DNA of 64,000 nucleotides from Symsagittifera roscoffensis (GCF_963678635.1 NC_087068.1:33923436-33987435), one strand, 5' to 3'. Shown: positions 22,987-38,100, counted from the stretch's first letter. Notes: generated from the letters alone by a model not told the origin. Program-made: numbers and translations.

Positions 22987-23068
22987 GACAGGGTGGCCGA
23001 GTTGTTAAGGTGTTGGACTGCTCTTCCAATATAGTCTGCGTGCGTGGGTTTGAATCCCATCTCTGTCG
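22987..23068 (+). tRNA. tRNA-Ser(GCT)-like copy 30
   Basis: Twin of copy 27, with complete acceptor and anticodon arms, D-loop G changed to T, and T-loop TTTGAAT. It is the last A-type copy in the window. Confidence 0.5.
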
Positions 23069-23165
23069 AGTAGTTTGCAAAAACACCAGAACTGAATTCG
23101 GTTAGCACAACATTTGATGTTTAACTAATTTGTTATTAACTCATCGGAAAATTTACTAAATCACA

Positions 23166-26100
23166 AAGTCCTAAGGCACGGATTTTTGAAAAACTTGAGG
23201 TTACTTTTTTGGCCGAGTTTTTCCACAAATAACTATCGTTTCTCAAAGGAAACAATGTAAAATTAGGTTTTCCTTAATTTTTTGTTTCTCATCGTTAGAT
23301 AGTCGTTACAAAGCTCTAACTAGTTTCCTAGAAAAACTAGAAACTTTAGCAAAACAATTCAGTCTATAAAAAGGTTTGCACCAGTCCTATTCTAAGACTA
23401 GTGTGCTAACTTCGTCATTACAATTTATATACACAGACATCATGTCCGTTTTTGATCGAGCAATGGCTTGATTTGCTTTAATTTTCTAATGGTTCGATTC
23501 AATTTACCAATGATTGACTTCAAGTGTTACAGGCTGGCAGCGAGTTGAAGGCGGTGAAGTGTTAATCAATATGTTCTGAGTGCGTGGGTTCGAAACTCAT
23601 CCCTGACGAGTAATTTTTTACAAACACCTGAACTGTATTCGGTAGGCACAAAAACTGATGTTTACCTAATTTTGTTAATAACTCACCAAAAAACTTGTCA
23701 GGTCAAAAAAAATTGGAGAAAGAATCGGCACGCAAAACATTGAAGTTCGTCTAAGCAGAATAGTCAAGCAACCAAACGTTGAAAAATTTCAAGATGTTCA
23801 TGAAAAAAATTGGACGGCCAATTTAATACGTTTTGCCATTAAGACCATTCAAGGCACAGTATTTTGAAAAACTTGAGGTTAATTTTTGGCCGAGTTTCTC
23901 CACAAACAACTATCGTTTCAAAACGGAAACAATATAAAGTTAGGTTTTCCTTAACTTTTTGTTTCGCATCGGTTGATAGTTTCAAAGCTCTAATAGGTTG
24001 CTTAGAAAAACTGGAAAATTTAGCAAAACGATTCGGTCTATAAAAAGATTTCTACCAGTCCTGTTCTAAGACTAGTGTGCTAGTTTCGTCATTACATTTT
24101 ATATACACAGACATCAAGTCCATTTTTGATCGAGCAATGGCTTGAATTGCTTTGATTTTTTATTGGATCGATTCAATTTACCAATGATTGACCTCTGGTT
24201 TTACAGGCTGGCAGCGAGGTGAAGGCGGTGAAGTGTTCATCAATATGTTCTGCGTGCCTGGGTTCGAAACTCATCCCTTACGAAATTTTTTTTTCTGAAC
24301 TGAATTCGGTAGGCACAAAAACTGATGTTTACCTAACTTTGTTAATAACTCACCAAAAAACTTGTCAGGTCACAAAAAATTGGAGAAAGAATCGGCACGC
24401 CAAACATTGAAGTTCGTCTAAGCAGAATAGTCAAGCAACCAAACGTTGAAAAATTTCAAGATGTTCATGAAAAAATTGGATGGCCAATGTAATACGTTTT
24501 GCCATTAAAACCATTCAAGGCACGGTATTTTGAAAAATTTGAGGTTATTTTTGGCCGAGTTTTTCCACAAACAAATATCGTTTCACAACGGAAGCAATAT
24601 AAAGTTAGGTTTTCCTTAATTTTTTGTTTCGCATCGGTTGATAGTTTCAAAGCTCTAACAGGTTGCTTGGAAAAATTGGAAATTTTAGCAAAACGATTCG
24701 GTCTATAAAAAGATTTCTACCAGTCCTGTTCTAAGACTAGTGTGCTAGTTTCGTCATTACATTTTATATACACAGACATCAAGTCCATTTTCGATCGAGC
24801 AATGGCTTGAATTGCTTTGATTTTTTATTGGATCGATTCAATTTACCAATGATTGACCTCTGGTTTTACAGGCTGGCAGCGAGGTGAAGGCGGTGAAGTG
24901 TTCATCAATATGTTCTGCGTGCCTGGGTTCGAAACTCATCCCTTACGAAATTTTTTTTCTGAACTGAATTCGGTAGGCACAAAAACTGATGTTTACCTAA
25001 CTTTGTTGATAACTCACCAAAAAACTTGTCAGGTCACAAAAAATTGGAGAAAGAATCGGCACGCCAAACATTGAAGTTCGTCTAAGCAGAATAGTCAAGC
25101 AACCAAACGTTGAAAAATTTCAAGATGTTCATGAAAAACTTGGATGGCCAATGTAATACGTTTTGCCATTAAAACCATTCAAGGCACGGTATTTTGAAAA
25201 ATTTGAGGTTATTTTTGGCCGAGTTTTTCCACAAACAAATATCGTTTCACAACGGAAGCAATATAAAGTTAGGTTTTCCTTAATTTTTTGTTTTGCATCG
25301 GTTGATAGTTTCAAAGCTCTAATAGGTTGCTTAGAAAAGTTGGAAATTTTAGCAAAACGATTCGGTCTATAAAAAGATTTCTACCAGTCCTGTTCTAAGT
25401 TTAGCGTGCTAACTTCGTCATTACATTTTATATACACAGACATCAAGTCCATTTTTGATCGAGCAATGGCTTGAATTGCTTTAATTTTTCATTGGTTCGA
25501 TTCAATTTACCAATGATTGACCTCTGGTCTTACAGGCTGGCAGCGAGGTGAAGGCGGTGAAAAGTTAATCAATGTTCTGCGTGCGTGGGTTCGAAACTAA
25601 TCCCTTACGAGTTATTTTTTCTGAACTGAATTTGGTAGTCACAAAAACTGATGTTTACCTAACTTTGTTAATAACTCACCAAAAAACTTGTGAGGTCACG
25701 AAAAATTGGAGAAAGAATCGGCACGCCAAACATTAAAGTTCGTCTGAGCAGAATAGTCAAGCAACCAAACGTTGAAAAGTTTCAAATTTGTTCATGAAAA
25801 AAATTGGATGGCCAATTTAATACGTTTTGCTATTAAGAACATTCGAGGCACGGATTTTTGAAAAACTTGAGGTTAATTTTTTGGCCACGTTTTTCCACAA
25901 CCAACTATCGTTTAACAACGGAAGCAATATAAATTAGTTTTTCCTTAATTTTTTGTTTCGCATCGGTTGATAGTTTCAAAGCTCTAACAGGTTGCTTAGA
26001 AAAATTGGAAATTTTAGCAAAACGATTCGGTCTATAAAAAGATTTCTACCAGACCTGTTCTAAGACTAGTGTGCTAACTTCGTCATTACATTTTATATAC

Positions 26101-29100
26101 ACAGACATCAAGTCCATTTTTGATCGAGCAATGGCTTGAATTGCTTTAATTTTTCATTGGTTCGATTCAATTTACCAATGATTGACCTCTGGTCTTACAG
26201 GCTGGCAGCGAGGTGAAGGCGGTGAAGTGTTAATCAGTATGTTCTGCGTGCGTGGGTTCGAAACTAATCCCTTACGAGTTATTTTTTCTGAACTGATTTC
26301 GGTAGGCACAAAAACTGATGTTTACCTAACTTTGTTAACAACTCACCAAAAAACTTGTCAGGTCACAAAAAATTGGAGAAAGAATCGGCACGCCAAACAT
26401 TGAAGTTCGTCTAAGCAGAATAGTCAAGCAACAAAACGTTGAAAAACTTCAAATTTGTTCATGAAAAAAATTGGATGGCCAATTTAATACGTTTTGCTAT
26501 TAAAAACATTCGAGGCACGGATTTTTGAAAATTTTGAGGTTAATTTTTGGCCAAGTTTTTCCACAATCAACTATCGTTTAACAACGGAAGCAATATAAAG
26601 TTAGATTTTCCTTAATTTTTTGTTTCGCATCGGTTGATAGTTTCAGAGCTCTAACAGGTTGCATAGAAAAATTGGAAATTTTAGCAAAACGATTCGGTCA
26701 ATAAAAAGATTTCTACCAGTCCTGTTCTAAGACTAGTGTGCTAACTTCGTCATTACATTTTTTATACACAGACATCAAGTCTATTTTTGATCGAGCAATG
26801 GCTTGAATTGCTTTAATTTTTTATTGGTTCGATTCAATTTACCAATGATTGACCTCTGGTCTTACAGGCTGGCAGCGAGGTGAAGGCGGTGAAGTGTTAA
26901 TCAGTATGTTCTGCGTGCGTGGGTTCGAAACTAATCCCTTACGAGTTATTTTTTCTGAACTGATTTCGGTAGGCACAAAAACTGATGTTTACCTAACTTT
27001 GTTAACAACTCACCAAAAAACTTGTCAGGTCACAAAAAATTGGAGAAAGAATCGGCACGCCAAACATTGAAGTTCGTCTAAGCAGAATAGTCAAGCAACA
27101 AAACGTTGAAAAACTTCAAATTTGTTCATGAAAAAAATTGGATGGCCAATTTAATACGTTTTGCTATTAAAAACATTCGAGGCACGGATTTTTGAAAATT
27201 TTGAGGTTAATTTTTGGCCAAGTTTTTCCACAATCAACTATCGTTTAACAACGGAAGCAATATAAAGTTAGATTTTCCTTAATTTTTTGTTTCGCATCGG
27301 TTGATAGTTTCAGAGCTCTAACAGGTTGCTTAGAAAAATTGGAAATTTTAGCAAAACGATTCGGTCTATAAAAAGATTTCTACCAGTCCTGTTCTAAGAC
27401 TAGTGTGCTAACTTCGTCATTACCTTTTTTATACACAGACATCAAGTCTATTTTTGATCGAGCAATGGCTTGAATTGCTTTAATTTTTTATTGGTTCGAT
27501 TCAATTTACCAATGATTGACCTCTCGTCTTACAGGCTGGCAGCAAGGTGAAGGCGGTGAAGTGGTAATCAAAATGTTCTGCGTGCGTGGGTTCGAAACTC
27601 ATCCCTTACGAGTAATTTTTTACGAACACGTGAACTGAATTCGGTAAGCACAAAAACTGATGTTTACCTAACTTTGTTAATAGCTCACCAAAAAACTTGT
27701 CAGGTCACAAAAAATTGGAGAAAGAATCGGCACGCAAAACATTGAAGTTCGTCTAAGCAGAATAGTCAAGCAACCAAACGTTGAAAAATTTCAAGTTTGT
27801 TCATGAAAAAAATTGGATGGCAAATGTAATACATTTTGCTATTCAAACCATTCAAGGCACGGATTTTTGAAAAACTTGAGGTTGCTTTTTTGGCCGAGTT
27901 TTTTCACAAACAACTATCCTTTCACAACAGAAGCGATATAAAGTTAGGTTTTCCCCCTTAATTTTTTGTTTTGCATCGGTTGATAGATTCAAAGATCTAA
28001 CAGGTTGCTCAGAAAAATTGGAACTTTTAGCAAAACGATTCGGTCTATAAAAAGATTTCCACCAGTCCTGTTCTAAGACTAGTAAACTAACTTCGTCATT
28101 ACATTTTATATACACAAACATCAAGTCCATTTTTGATCAAGCAATGGCTGAATGGCTTTGATTTTTTATTGGTTCGATTCAATTTACGAATGATTGACTT
28201 CTGGTCTTACAGGCTGGAAGCGAGGTGAAGGCGGTGAAAAGATTATCAATATGTTCAGCGGGCGTGTGTTCGAAACTCATCCCTTACGAGTTATTTTTTC
28301 TGAACTGAATTCGGTAGGCACAAAAACTGATGTTTACCTAACTTTGTTAATATTTCACCAAAAAACTTGTCAGGTCACAAAAATTTGGTGAAAGGGTCGG
28401 CACGCAACACATTGAAGTTCGTCTAAGCAGAATAGTCAAGCAACCAAACGTTGAAAAATTTCAAGTTTGTTCATGAAAAAAATTGGATGGCAAATGTAAT
28501 ACGTTTTGCTATTCAAACCATTCAAGGCACGGATTTTTGAAAAACTTGAGGTTGCTTTTTTGGCCGAGTTTTTTCACAAACAACTATCCTTTCACAACAG
28601 AAGCGATATAAAGTTAGGTTTTCCTTAATTTTTTGTTTTGCATCGGTTGATAGATTCAAAGATCTAACAGGTTGCTCAGAAAAATTGGAACTTTTAGCAA
28701 AACGATTCGGTCTATAAAAAGATTTCCACCAGTCCTGTTCTAAGACTAGTAAACTAACTTCGTCATTACATTTTATATACACAGACATCAAGTCCATTTT
28801 TGATCAAGCAATGGCTGAATTGCTTTAATTTTTTATTGGTTCGATTCAATTTACCAATGATTGACTTCTGGTCTTACAGGCTGGAAGCGAGGTGAAGGCG
28901 GTCAAAAGATTATCAGTATGTTCAGCGGGCGTGGGTTCGAAACTCATCCCTTACGAGTTATTTTTTCTGAACTGAATTCGGTAGGCACAAAAACTGATGT
29001 TTACCTAACTTTGTTAATAACTCACCAAAAAACTTGTCAGGTCACAAAAAATTGGAGAAAGTATCGGCACGCCAAACATTGAAATTCGTCTAAGCAGAAT

Positions 29101-32100
29101 AGTCAAGCAACCAAACGTTGAAAAATTTCAAGTTTGTTCATGAAAAAAATTGGATGGCAAATGTAATACGTTTTGCTATTCAAACCATTCGAGGCACGGA
29201 TTTTTGAAAAACTTGAGGTTGCTTTTTTGGCCGAGTTTTTTCACAAACAACTATCCTTTCACAACAGAAGCGATATAAAGTTAGGTTTTCCTTAATTTTT
29301 TGTTTTGCATCGGTTGATAGATTCAAAGATCTAACAGGTTGCTCAGAAAAATTGGAACTTTTAGCAAAACGATTCGGTCTATAAAAAGATTTCCACCAGT
29401 CCTGTTCTAAGACTAGTAAACTAACTTCGTCATTACATTTTATATACACAGACATCAAGTCCATTTTTGATCAAGCAATGGCTGAATTGCTTTAATTTTT
29501 TATTGGTTCGATTCAATTTACCAATGATTGACTGCTGGTCTTACAGGCTCGAAGCGAGGTGAAGGCGGTGAAAAGATTATCAATATGTTCAGCGGGCGTG
29601 GGTTCGAAACTCATCCCTTACGAGTTATTTTTTCTGAACTGAATTCGGTAGGCACAAAAACTGATGTTTACCTAACTTTGTTAATAACTCACCAAAAAAC
29701 TTGTCAGGTCACAAAAAATTGGAGAAAGAATCGGCACGCCAAACATTGAAGTTCGTCTAATCAGAATAGTCAAGCAACCAAACGTTGAAAAATTTCAAAT
29801 TTGTTCATGAAAAAAATTGGATGGCCAATTTAAGACGTTTTGCTATTAAAACCATTCGAGGCACGGAATTTTGAAAAACTTGAGGTTATTTTTTTGGCCA
29901 AGTTTTTCCACAACCAACTATCGTTTAACAACGGAAGCAAAATAAAGTTAGATTTTCCTTAATTTTTTGTTTCGCATCGGTTGATAGTTTCAGAGCTCTA
30001 ACAGGTTGCTTAGAAAAATTGGAAATTTTAGCAAAACGATTCGGTCTATAAAAAGATTTCCACCAGTCCTGTTCTAAGACTAGTAAACTAACTTCGTCAT
30101 TACATTTTATATACACAAACATCAAGTCCATTTTTGATCAAGCAATGGCTGAATGGCTTTGATTTTTTATTGGTTCGATTCAATTTACGAATGATTGACT
30201 TCTGGTCTTACAGGCTGGAAGCGAGGTGAAGGCGGTGAAAAGATTATCAATATGTTCAGCGGGCGTGTGTTCGAAACTCATCCCTTACGAGTTATTTTTT
30301 CTGAACTGAATTCGGTAGGCACAAAAACTGATGTTTACCTAACTTTGTTAATATTTCACCAAAAAACTTGTCAGGTCACAAAAATTTGGTGAAAGGGTCG
30401 GCACGCAACACATTGAAGTTCGTCTAAGCAGAATGGTCAAGCAACCAAACGTTGAAAAATTTCAAGTTTGTTCATGAAAAAAATTGGATGGCAAATGTAA
30501 TACGTTTTGCTATTCAAACCATTCAAGGCACTGATTTTTGAAAAACTTGAGGTTGCTTTTTTGGCCGAGTTTTTTCACAAACAACTATCCTTTCACAACA
30601 GAAGCGATATAAAGTTAGGTTTTCCTTAATTTTTTGTTTTGCATCGGTTGATAGATTCAAAGATCTAACAGGTTGCTCAGAAAAATTGGAACTTTTAGCA
30701 AAACGATTCGGTCTATAAAAAGATTTCCACCAGTCCTGTTCTAAGACTAGTAAACTAACTTCGTCATTACATTTTATATACACAGACATCAAGTCCATTT
30801 TTGATCAAGCAATGGCTGAATTGCTTTAATTTTTTATTGGTTCGATTCAATTTACCAATGATTGACTTCTGGTCTTACAGGCTGGAAGCGAGGTGAAGGC
30901 GGTCAAAAGATTATCAGTATGTTCAGCGGGCGTGGGTTCGAAACTCATCCCTTACGAGTTATTTTTTCTGAACTGAATTCGGTAGGCACAAAAACTGATG
31001 TTTACCTAACTTTGTTAATAACTCACCAAAAAACTTGTCAGGTCACAAAAAATTGGAGAAAGTATCGGCACGCCAAACATTGAAATTCGTCTAAGCAGAA
31101 TAGTCAAGCAACCAAACGTTGAAAAATTTCAAGTTTGTTCATGAAAAAAATTGGATGGCAAATGTAATACGTTTTGCTATTCAAACCATTCGAGGCACGG
31201 ATTTTTGAAAAACTTGAGGTTGCTTTTTTGGCCGACTTTTTTCACAAACAACTATCCTTTCACAACAGAAGCGATATAAAGTTAGGTTTTCCTTAATTTT
31301 TTGTTTTGCATCGGTTGATAGATTCAAAGATCTAACAGGTTGCTCAGAAAAATTGGAACTTTTAGCAAAACGATTCGGTCTATAAAAAGATTTCCACCAG
31401 TCCTGTTCTAAGACTAGTAAACTAACTTCGTCATTACATTTTATATACACAGACATCAAGTCCATTTTTGATCAAGCAATGGCTGAATTGCTTTAATTTT
31501 TTATTGGTTCGATTCAATTTACCAATGATTGACTGCTGGTCTTACAGGCTCGAAGCGAGGTGAAGGCGGTGAAAAGATTATCAATATGTTCAGCGGGCGT
31601 GGGTTCGAAACTCATCCCTTACGAGTTATTTTTTCTGAACTGAATTCGGTAGGCACAAAAACTGATGTTTACCTAACTTTGTTAATAACTCACCAAAAAA
31701 CTTGTCAGGTCACAAAAAATTGGAGAAAGAATCGGCACGCCAAACATTGAAGTTCGTCTAAGCAGAATAGTCAAGCAACCAAACGTTGAAAAATTTCAAA
31801 TTTGTTCATGAAAAAAATTGGATGGCCAATTTAAGACGTTTTGCTATTAAAACCATTCGAGGCACGGAATTTTGAAAAACTTGAGGTTATTTTTTTGGCC
31901 AAGTTTTTCCACAACCAACTATCGTTTAACAACGGAAGCAAAATAAAGTTAGATTTTCCTTAATTTTTTGTTTCGCATCGGTTGATAGTTTCAGAGCTCT
32001 AACAGGTTGCTTAGAAAAATTGGAAATTTTAGCAAAACGATTCGGTCTATAAAAAGATTTCTACCAGTCCTGTTCTAAGACTAGTGTGCTAACTTCGTCA

Positions 32101-35100
32101 TTACATTTTTTATACACAGACACAGACATTTTTTACGAACACGTGAACTGAATTCGGTAGGCACAAAAACTGATGTTTACCTAACTTTGTTAATAACTCA
32201 CCAAAAAACTTGTCAGGTCACAAAAAATTGGAGAAAGACTCGGCACGCAAAACATTGAAGTTCGTCTAAGCAGAATAGTCAAGCAACCAAACGTTGAAAA
32301 ATTTCAAGTTTGTTCATGAAAAAAATTGGATGGCAAATGTAATACGTTTGGCTATTCAAACCATTCAAGGCACGAATTTTTGAAAAACTTGAGGTTAATT
32401 TTTGGCCAAGTTTTTCCACAACCAACTATCGTTTAACAACGGAAGCAATATAAAGCTAGTTTTTCTTTAATTTTTTTATTTCGCATCGGTTGATAGATTC
32501 AAAGATCTAACAGGTTGCTCTAACAGGAAAAATTGGAACTTTTAGCAAAACGATTCGGTCTATAAAAAGATTTCCACCAGTCCTGTTCTAAGACTAGTAA
32601 ACTAACTTCGTGATTACATTTTATATACACAGACATCAAGTGCATTTTTGATCAAGCAATGGCTGAATTGCTTTAATTTTTTATTGGTTCGATTCAATTT
32701 ACCAATGATTGACCTCTGGTCTTACAGGCTGGAAGCGAGGTGAAGGTGGTGAAGTGATTATCAATATGTTCAGCGGGCGTGGGTTCGAAACTCATCCCTT
32801 ACGAGTTATTTTTTATGAACTGAATTCGGTAGGCACAAAAACTGATGTTTACCTAACTTTGTTAATAACTCACCAAAAAACTTGTCAGGTCACAAAAAAT
32901 TGGAGAAGGAATCGGCACGCCAAACATTGAAGTTCGCCAAAACAGAATAGTCAAGCAACCAAACGTTGAAAAATTTCAAATTTGTTCATGAAAAAATTGG
33001 ATGGCCAATTTAATACGTTTTGCTATTAAAACCATTCGAGGCACGAATTTTTGAAAAACTTGAGGTTAATTTTTTGGCCAAGTTTTTCCACAACCAACTA
33101 TCGTTTAACAACGGAAGCAATATAAAGCTAGTTTTTCTTTAATTTTTTTATTTCGCATCGGTTGATAGTTTCAAAGCTCTAACAGGTTGCTTAGAAAAAT
33201 TGGAAATTTTGGCAAAACGATTCGGTCTATAAAAAGATTTCTACCAGTCCTGTTCTAAGACTAGTGTGCTAACTTCGTCATTACATTTTTTATACACAGA
33301 CATCAAGTCTATTTTTGATCGAGCAATGGCTTGAATTGCTTTAATGTTTTATTGGTTCGACTCAATTTACCAATGATTGACCTCTCGTCTTACAGGCTGG
33401 CAGCGAGGTGAAGGCGGTGAAGTGGTAATCAATATGTTCTGCGTGCGTGGGTTCGAAACTCATCCCTTACGAGTAATTTTTTACGAACACGTGAACTGAA
33501 TTCGGTAGGCACAAAAACTGATGTTTACCTAACTTTGTTAATAACTCACCAAAAAACTTGTCAGGTCACAAAAAATTGGAGAAAGAATCGGCACGCAAAA
33601 CATTGAAGTTCGTCTAAGCAGAATAGTCAAGCAACCAAACGTTGAAAAATTTCAAGTTTGTTCATGAAAAAAATTGGATGGCAAATGTAATACGTTTTGC
33701 TATTAAAACTTTTCAAGGCACGGATTTTTGAAAAACTTGACGCTACTTTTTTGGCCGAATTTTTCCACAAACAACTATCGTTTCACAACGGAAGCAATAT
33801 AAAGTTAGGTTTTCCTTAATTTTTTTTTCGCATCGGATGATAGTTTCAAAGCTCTAACAGGTTGCTGAGAAAAATTGGAAATTTTAGCAAAATGATTCGG
33901 TCTATAAAAAGATTTCTATCAGTCCTGTTCTAAGACTAGTGTACTAAGTTCGTCATTACAATTTATATACACAGACATCAAGTCCGTTTTTGATCGAGCA
34001 TGGCTTGAATTGCTTTATTTTTTTATTGGTTCGATTCAATTTACAAATGATTGACCTCTGATCTTACAGGATGGCCGCGAGGTGAAGGCGGTGGAGTGTT
34101 AATCGATTTGTTCTGCGTGCATGGGTTTGAAATTCATCACTGTCGATTAGTTTTTAAAAACACCTGAACTGAGCTCGGTAAGCACAAAACTAATATTTAA
34201 CTAATTTTCATATTAAATCACCAAAAAAATTTTCAGATCACAAAAATTTGGTGAAAGAATCGGCACGCAACACATTGAAGTTCGTATAAGCAGAATAGTC
34301 AAGCAACCAAACGTTGAAAATTTTCAAGTTTGTTCATGAAAAAAATTGGATGGCAAATGAAATACGTTTTGCTATTAAAACCATTCAAGGCACGGGTTTT
34401 TGAAAAAGTTGAGGTAACTTTTTTGGCCGAGTTTTCCACAAACAACTACCGTTTCACAACGGAAATAATATAAAGTTAGGTTTTCCTTAATTTTTGTTTC
34501 GCATCGGTTGATAGTTTCAAAGCTCTAACAGGTTGCTTAGAAAAATTGGAAGTTTAAGCAAAACGATTCGGTCTATAAAAAGATTTCCACCAGTCCTGTT
34601 CTAAGACTAGAGTACTCTTTTCGTCATTACGTTTTTTTTACATAGACATCAAGTCCGTTTTTAATCGAGCAATGGCTTGAATTGCTTTAATTTTTTATTG
34701 GTCAGATTCAATTAACCAATGATTGACCTCTGATCTTACAAGCTGGCCGCGAGGTGAAGGCGGTGAAGTGTTAATCAATATGTTCTGCGTGCTTGCGTTT
34801 GAGACTCATCCCTAACGAGTAATTTTTTACGAACACCTGAACTGAATTCAGTAGATCAAAAAAAAATGATGTTTACCTAACTTTGTTAATAAATCACCAA
34901 AAAACTTGTCAGGTCACAAAAAATTGGAGAAAGAATCGGCACGCAAAACATTGAATTTCGTCTAAGCAGAATAGTCAAGCAACCAAACGTTGAAAAATTT
35001 CAAGTTTGCTCATGAAAAAAATTGGATGGCCAATATAATACGTTTTGCTATTAAAACTATTCAAGGCACGGATTTTTGAAAAACTTGAGGTTACTTTTTT

Positions 35101-38100
35101 GCCAGATTTTTTCCACATACAACAATCGTTTCACAACGGAAGCAATATAAAGTTAGGTTTTCCTTAATTTTTTGTTTCGCATCGGTGGATAGTTTCAAAG
35201 CTCTAACAGGTTACTTAGAAAAATTGGAAATTCTAGCAAAACGATTCGGTCTATAAAAAAGATTTCCACCAGTCTTGTTCTTAGTTTAGCGTGCTAACTT
35301 CGTCATTACATTTTATATATTCAGAAATCAAGTCCGTTTTTGATCGAGCAATGGCTTGAATTGCTTTATTTTTTTATTGGTTAGATTCAATTAACCAATG
35401 ATTGACCTCTGATCTTACAGGCTGGCCGCGAGGTGAAGGCGGTGAAGTGTTAATCAATATGTTCTGCGTGCGTGGGTTCGAGACTCATCCCTAACGAGTA
35501 ATTTTTTACGAACACCTGAATTGAATTCGGTAGGCACAAAAACTGATGTTTACCTAATTTTGTTAATAACTCACCAAAAAACTTGTCAGGTCACAAAAAA
35601 TTGGATAAAGAATCGGCACGCAAAACATTGAAGTTCGTCTAAGCAGAATAGTCAAGCAACCAAACGTTGAAAAATTTCAAGATGTTCAAGAAAAAATTGG
35701 ATGGCCAATATATTACGTTTTGCTATTAAAACTATTCAAGGCACGGATTTTTGTAAAACTTGAGGTTACTTTTTTGCCCGATTTTTTCCACATACAACAA
35801 TCGTTTCACAACGGAAGCAATATAAAGTTAGGTTTTCCTTAATTTTTTGTTTCGCATCGGTGGATAGTTTCAAAGCTCTAACAGGTTACTTAGAAAAATT
35901 GGAAATTCTAGCAAAACGATTCGGTCTATAAAAAAGATTTCCACCAGTCTTGTTCTTAGTTTAGCGTGCTAACTTCGTCATTACATTTTATATACTCAGA
36001 CATCAAGTCCGTTTTTGATCGAGCAATGGCTTGAATTGCGCTATTTTTTTATTGGTTAGATTCAATTAACCAATGATTGACCTCTGGTCTTACAGGCTGG
36101 CCGCGAGGTGAAGGCGGTGAAGTGTTAATCAATATGTTCTGCGTGCGTGGGTTCGAGACTCATCCCTAACGAGTAATTTTTTACGAACACCTGAATTGAA
36201 TTCGGTAGGCACAAAAACTGATGTTTACCTATTTTTGTTAATAACTCACCAAAAAATTTGTCAGGTCACAAAAAATTGGATAAAGAATCGGCACGCAAAA
36301 CATTGAAGTTCGTCTAAGCAGAATAGTCAAGCAACCAAACGTTGAAAAATTTCAAGATGTTCAAGAAAAAATTGGATGGCCAATGTAATACGTTTTGCCA
36401 TTAAAACCATTCAAGGCACGGTATTTTGAAAAATTTGAGGTTATTTTTGGCCGAGTTTTTCCACAAACAACTATCGTTTCACAACGGAAGCAATATAAAG
36501 TTAGGTTTTCCTTAATTTTTTGTTTCGCATCGGTTGATAGTTTCAAAGCTCTAATAGGTTGCTTAGAAAAGTTGGAAATTTTAGCAAAACGATTCGGTCT
36601 ATAAAAAGATTTCAACCAGTCTTGTTCTAAGTTTAGCGTGCTAACTTCGTCATTACATTTTATATACACAGACATCAAGTCCGTTTTTGATCGAGCAATG
36701 GCTTGAATTGCTTTATATTTTTATTGGTTAGATTCAATTAACCAATGATTGACCTCTGATCTTACAGGCTGGCCGCGTGGTGAAGGCGGTGAAGTGTTAA
36801 TCAATATGTTCTGCGTGCGTGGGTTCAAGACTCATCCCTAACGAGTAATTTTTTACGAACACCTGAACTGAATTCGGTAGGCACAAAAACTGATGTTTAC
36901 CTAACTTTGTTCATAAATCACCAAAAAACTTGTCAGGTCACAAAAAATTGGAGAAAGAATCGGCACGCAAAACATTGAATTTCGTCTAAGCAGAATAGTC
37001 AAGCAACCAAACGTTGAAATTTTCAAGTTTGCTCATGAAAAAAATTGGATGGCCAATATAATACGTTTTGCTATTAAAACCATTCAAGGCACGGATTTTT
37101 GAAAAACTTGAGGTTACTTTTTTGCCCGAGTTTTTCCACATACAACAATCGTTTTACAACGGAAGCAATATAGAGTTAGGTTTTCCTTAATTTTTTGTTT
37201 CGCATCGGTGGATAGTTTCAAAGCTCTAACAGGTTGCTTAGAAAAATTGGAAATTCTAGCAAAACAATTCGGTCTATAAAAAAGATTTCCACCAGTCTTG
37301 TTCTAAATTTAGCGTGCTAACTTCGTCATTACATTTTATATACACAGACATCAAGTCCGTTTTTGATCGAGCAATGGCTTGAATTGCTTTATTTTTTTAT
37401 TGGTTAGATTCAATTAACCAATGATTGACCTCTGATCTTACAGGCTGGCCGCGAGGTGAAGGCGGTGAAGTTCTAATCAATATGTTCTGCGTGCGTGGGT
37501 TCGAGACTCATCCCTAACGAGTAATTTTTTACGAACACCTGAACTGAATTCGGTAGGCGCAAAACTAATATTTACCTAATTTTCATAATAAATCACCAAA
37601 AAATTTCTCAGATCACAAAAATTTGGTGAAAGAATCGGGACGCAAAACATTGAAGTTCGTATAAGCAGAATAGTCAAGCAACCAAACGTTGAAAATTTTT
37701 AAGATTGTTCATGAAAAAAATTGGATGGCAAATTTAATACGTTTTGCTATTAAAACTTTTCAAGGCACGGATTTTTGAAAAATTTGACGTTACTTTTTTG
37801 GCCGAGTTTTTCCACAAACAACTATCGTTTCACAACGGAAGCAATATAAAAGATAGGTTTTCCTTAATTTTTTTTTCGCATCGGTTGATAGTTTCAAAGC
37901 TCTAACAGGTTGCTGAGAAAAATTGGAAATTTTAGCAAAAAGATTTCCACCAGTCCTCTTCTAAGGCTAGTGTACTAAGTTCGTCATTACAATTTATATA
38001 CACAGACATCAAGTCCGTTTTTGATCGAGCAATGGCTTGAATTGCTTTTATTTTTTATTGGTTCGATTTAATTTACCAATGATTGACCTCTGATCTTACA

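Larger units (their letters stand above)
21370..23165 (+). repeat. tRNA-Ser satellite, subfamily A, second block
   Basis: Three A-type units repeat those at 17,400-19,200 with a shift of about 3,971 bp. The block ends where CACAAAGTCCTAAGGCACGG joins A sequence to B sequence; the identical join occurs at about 19,195-19,205. This shows that the A-B junction was copied as part of a larger repeat. Confidence 0.85.
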
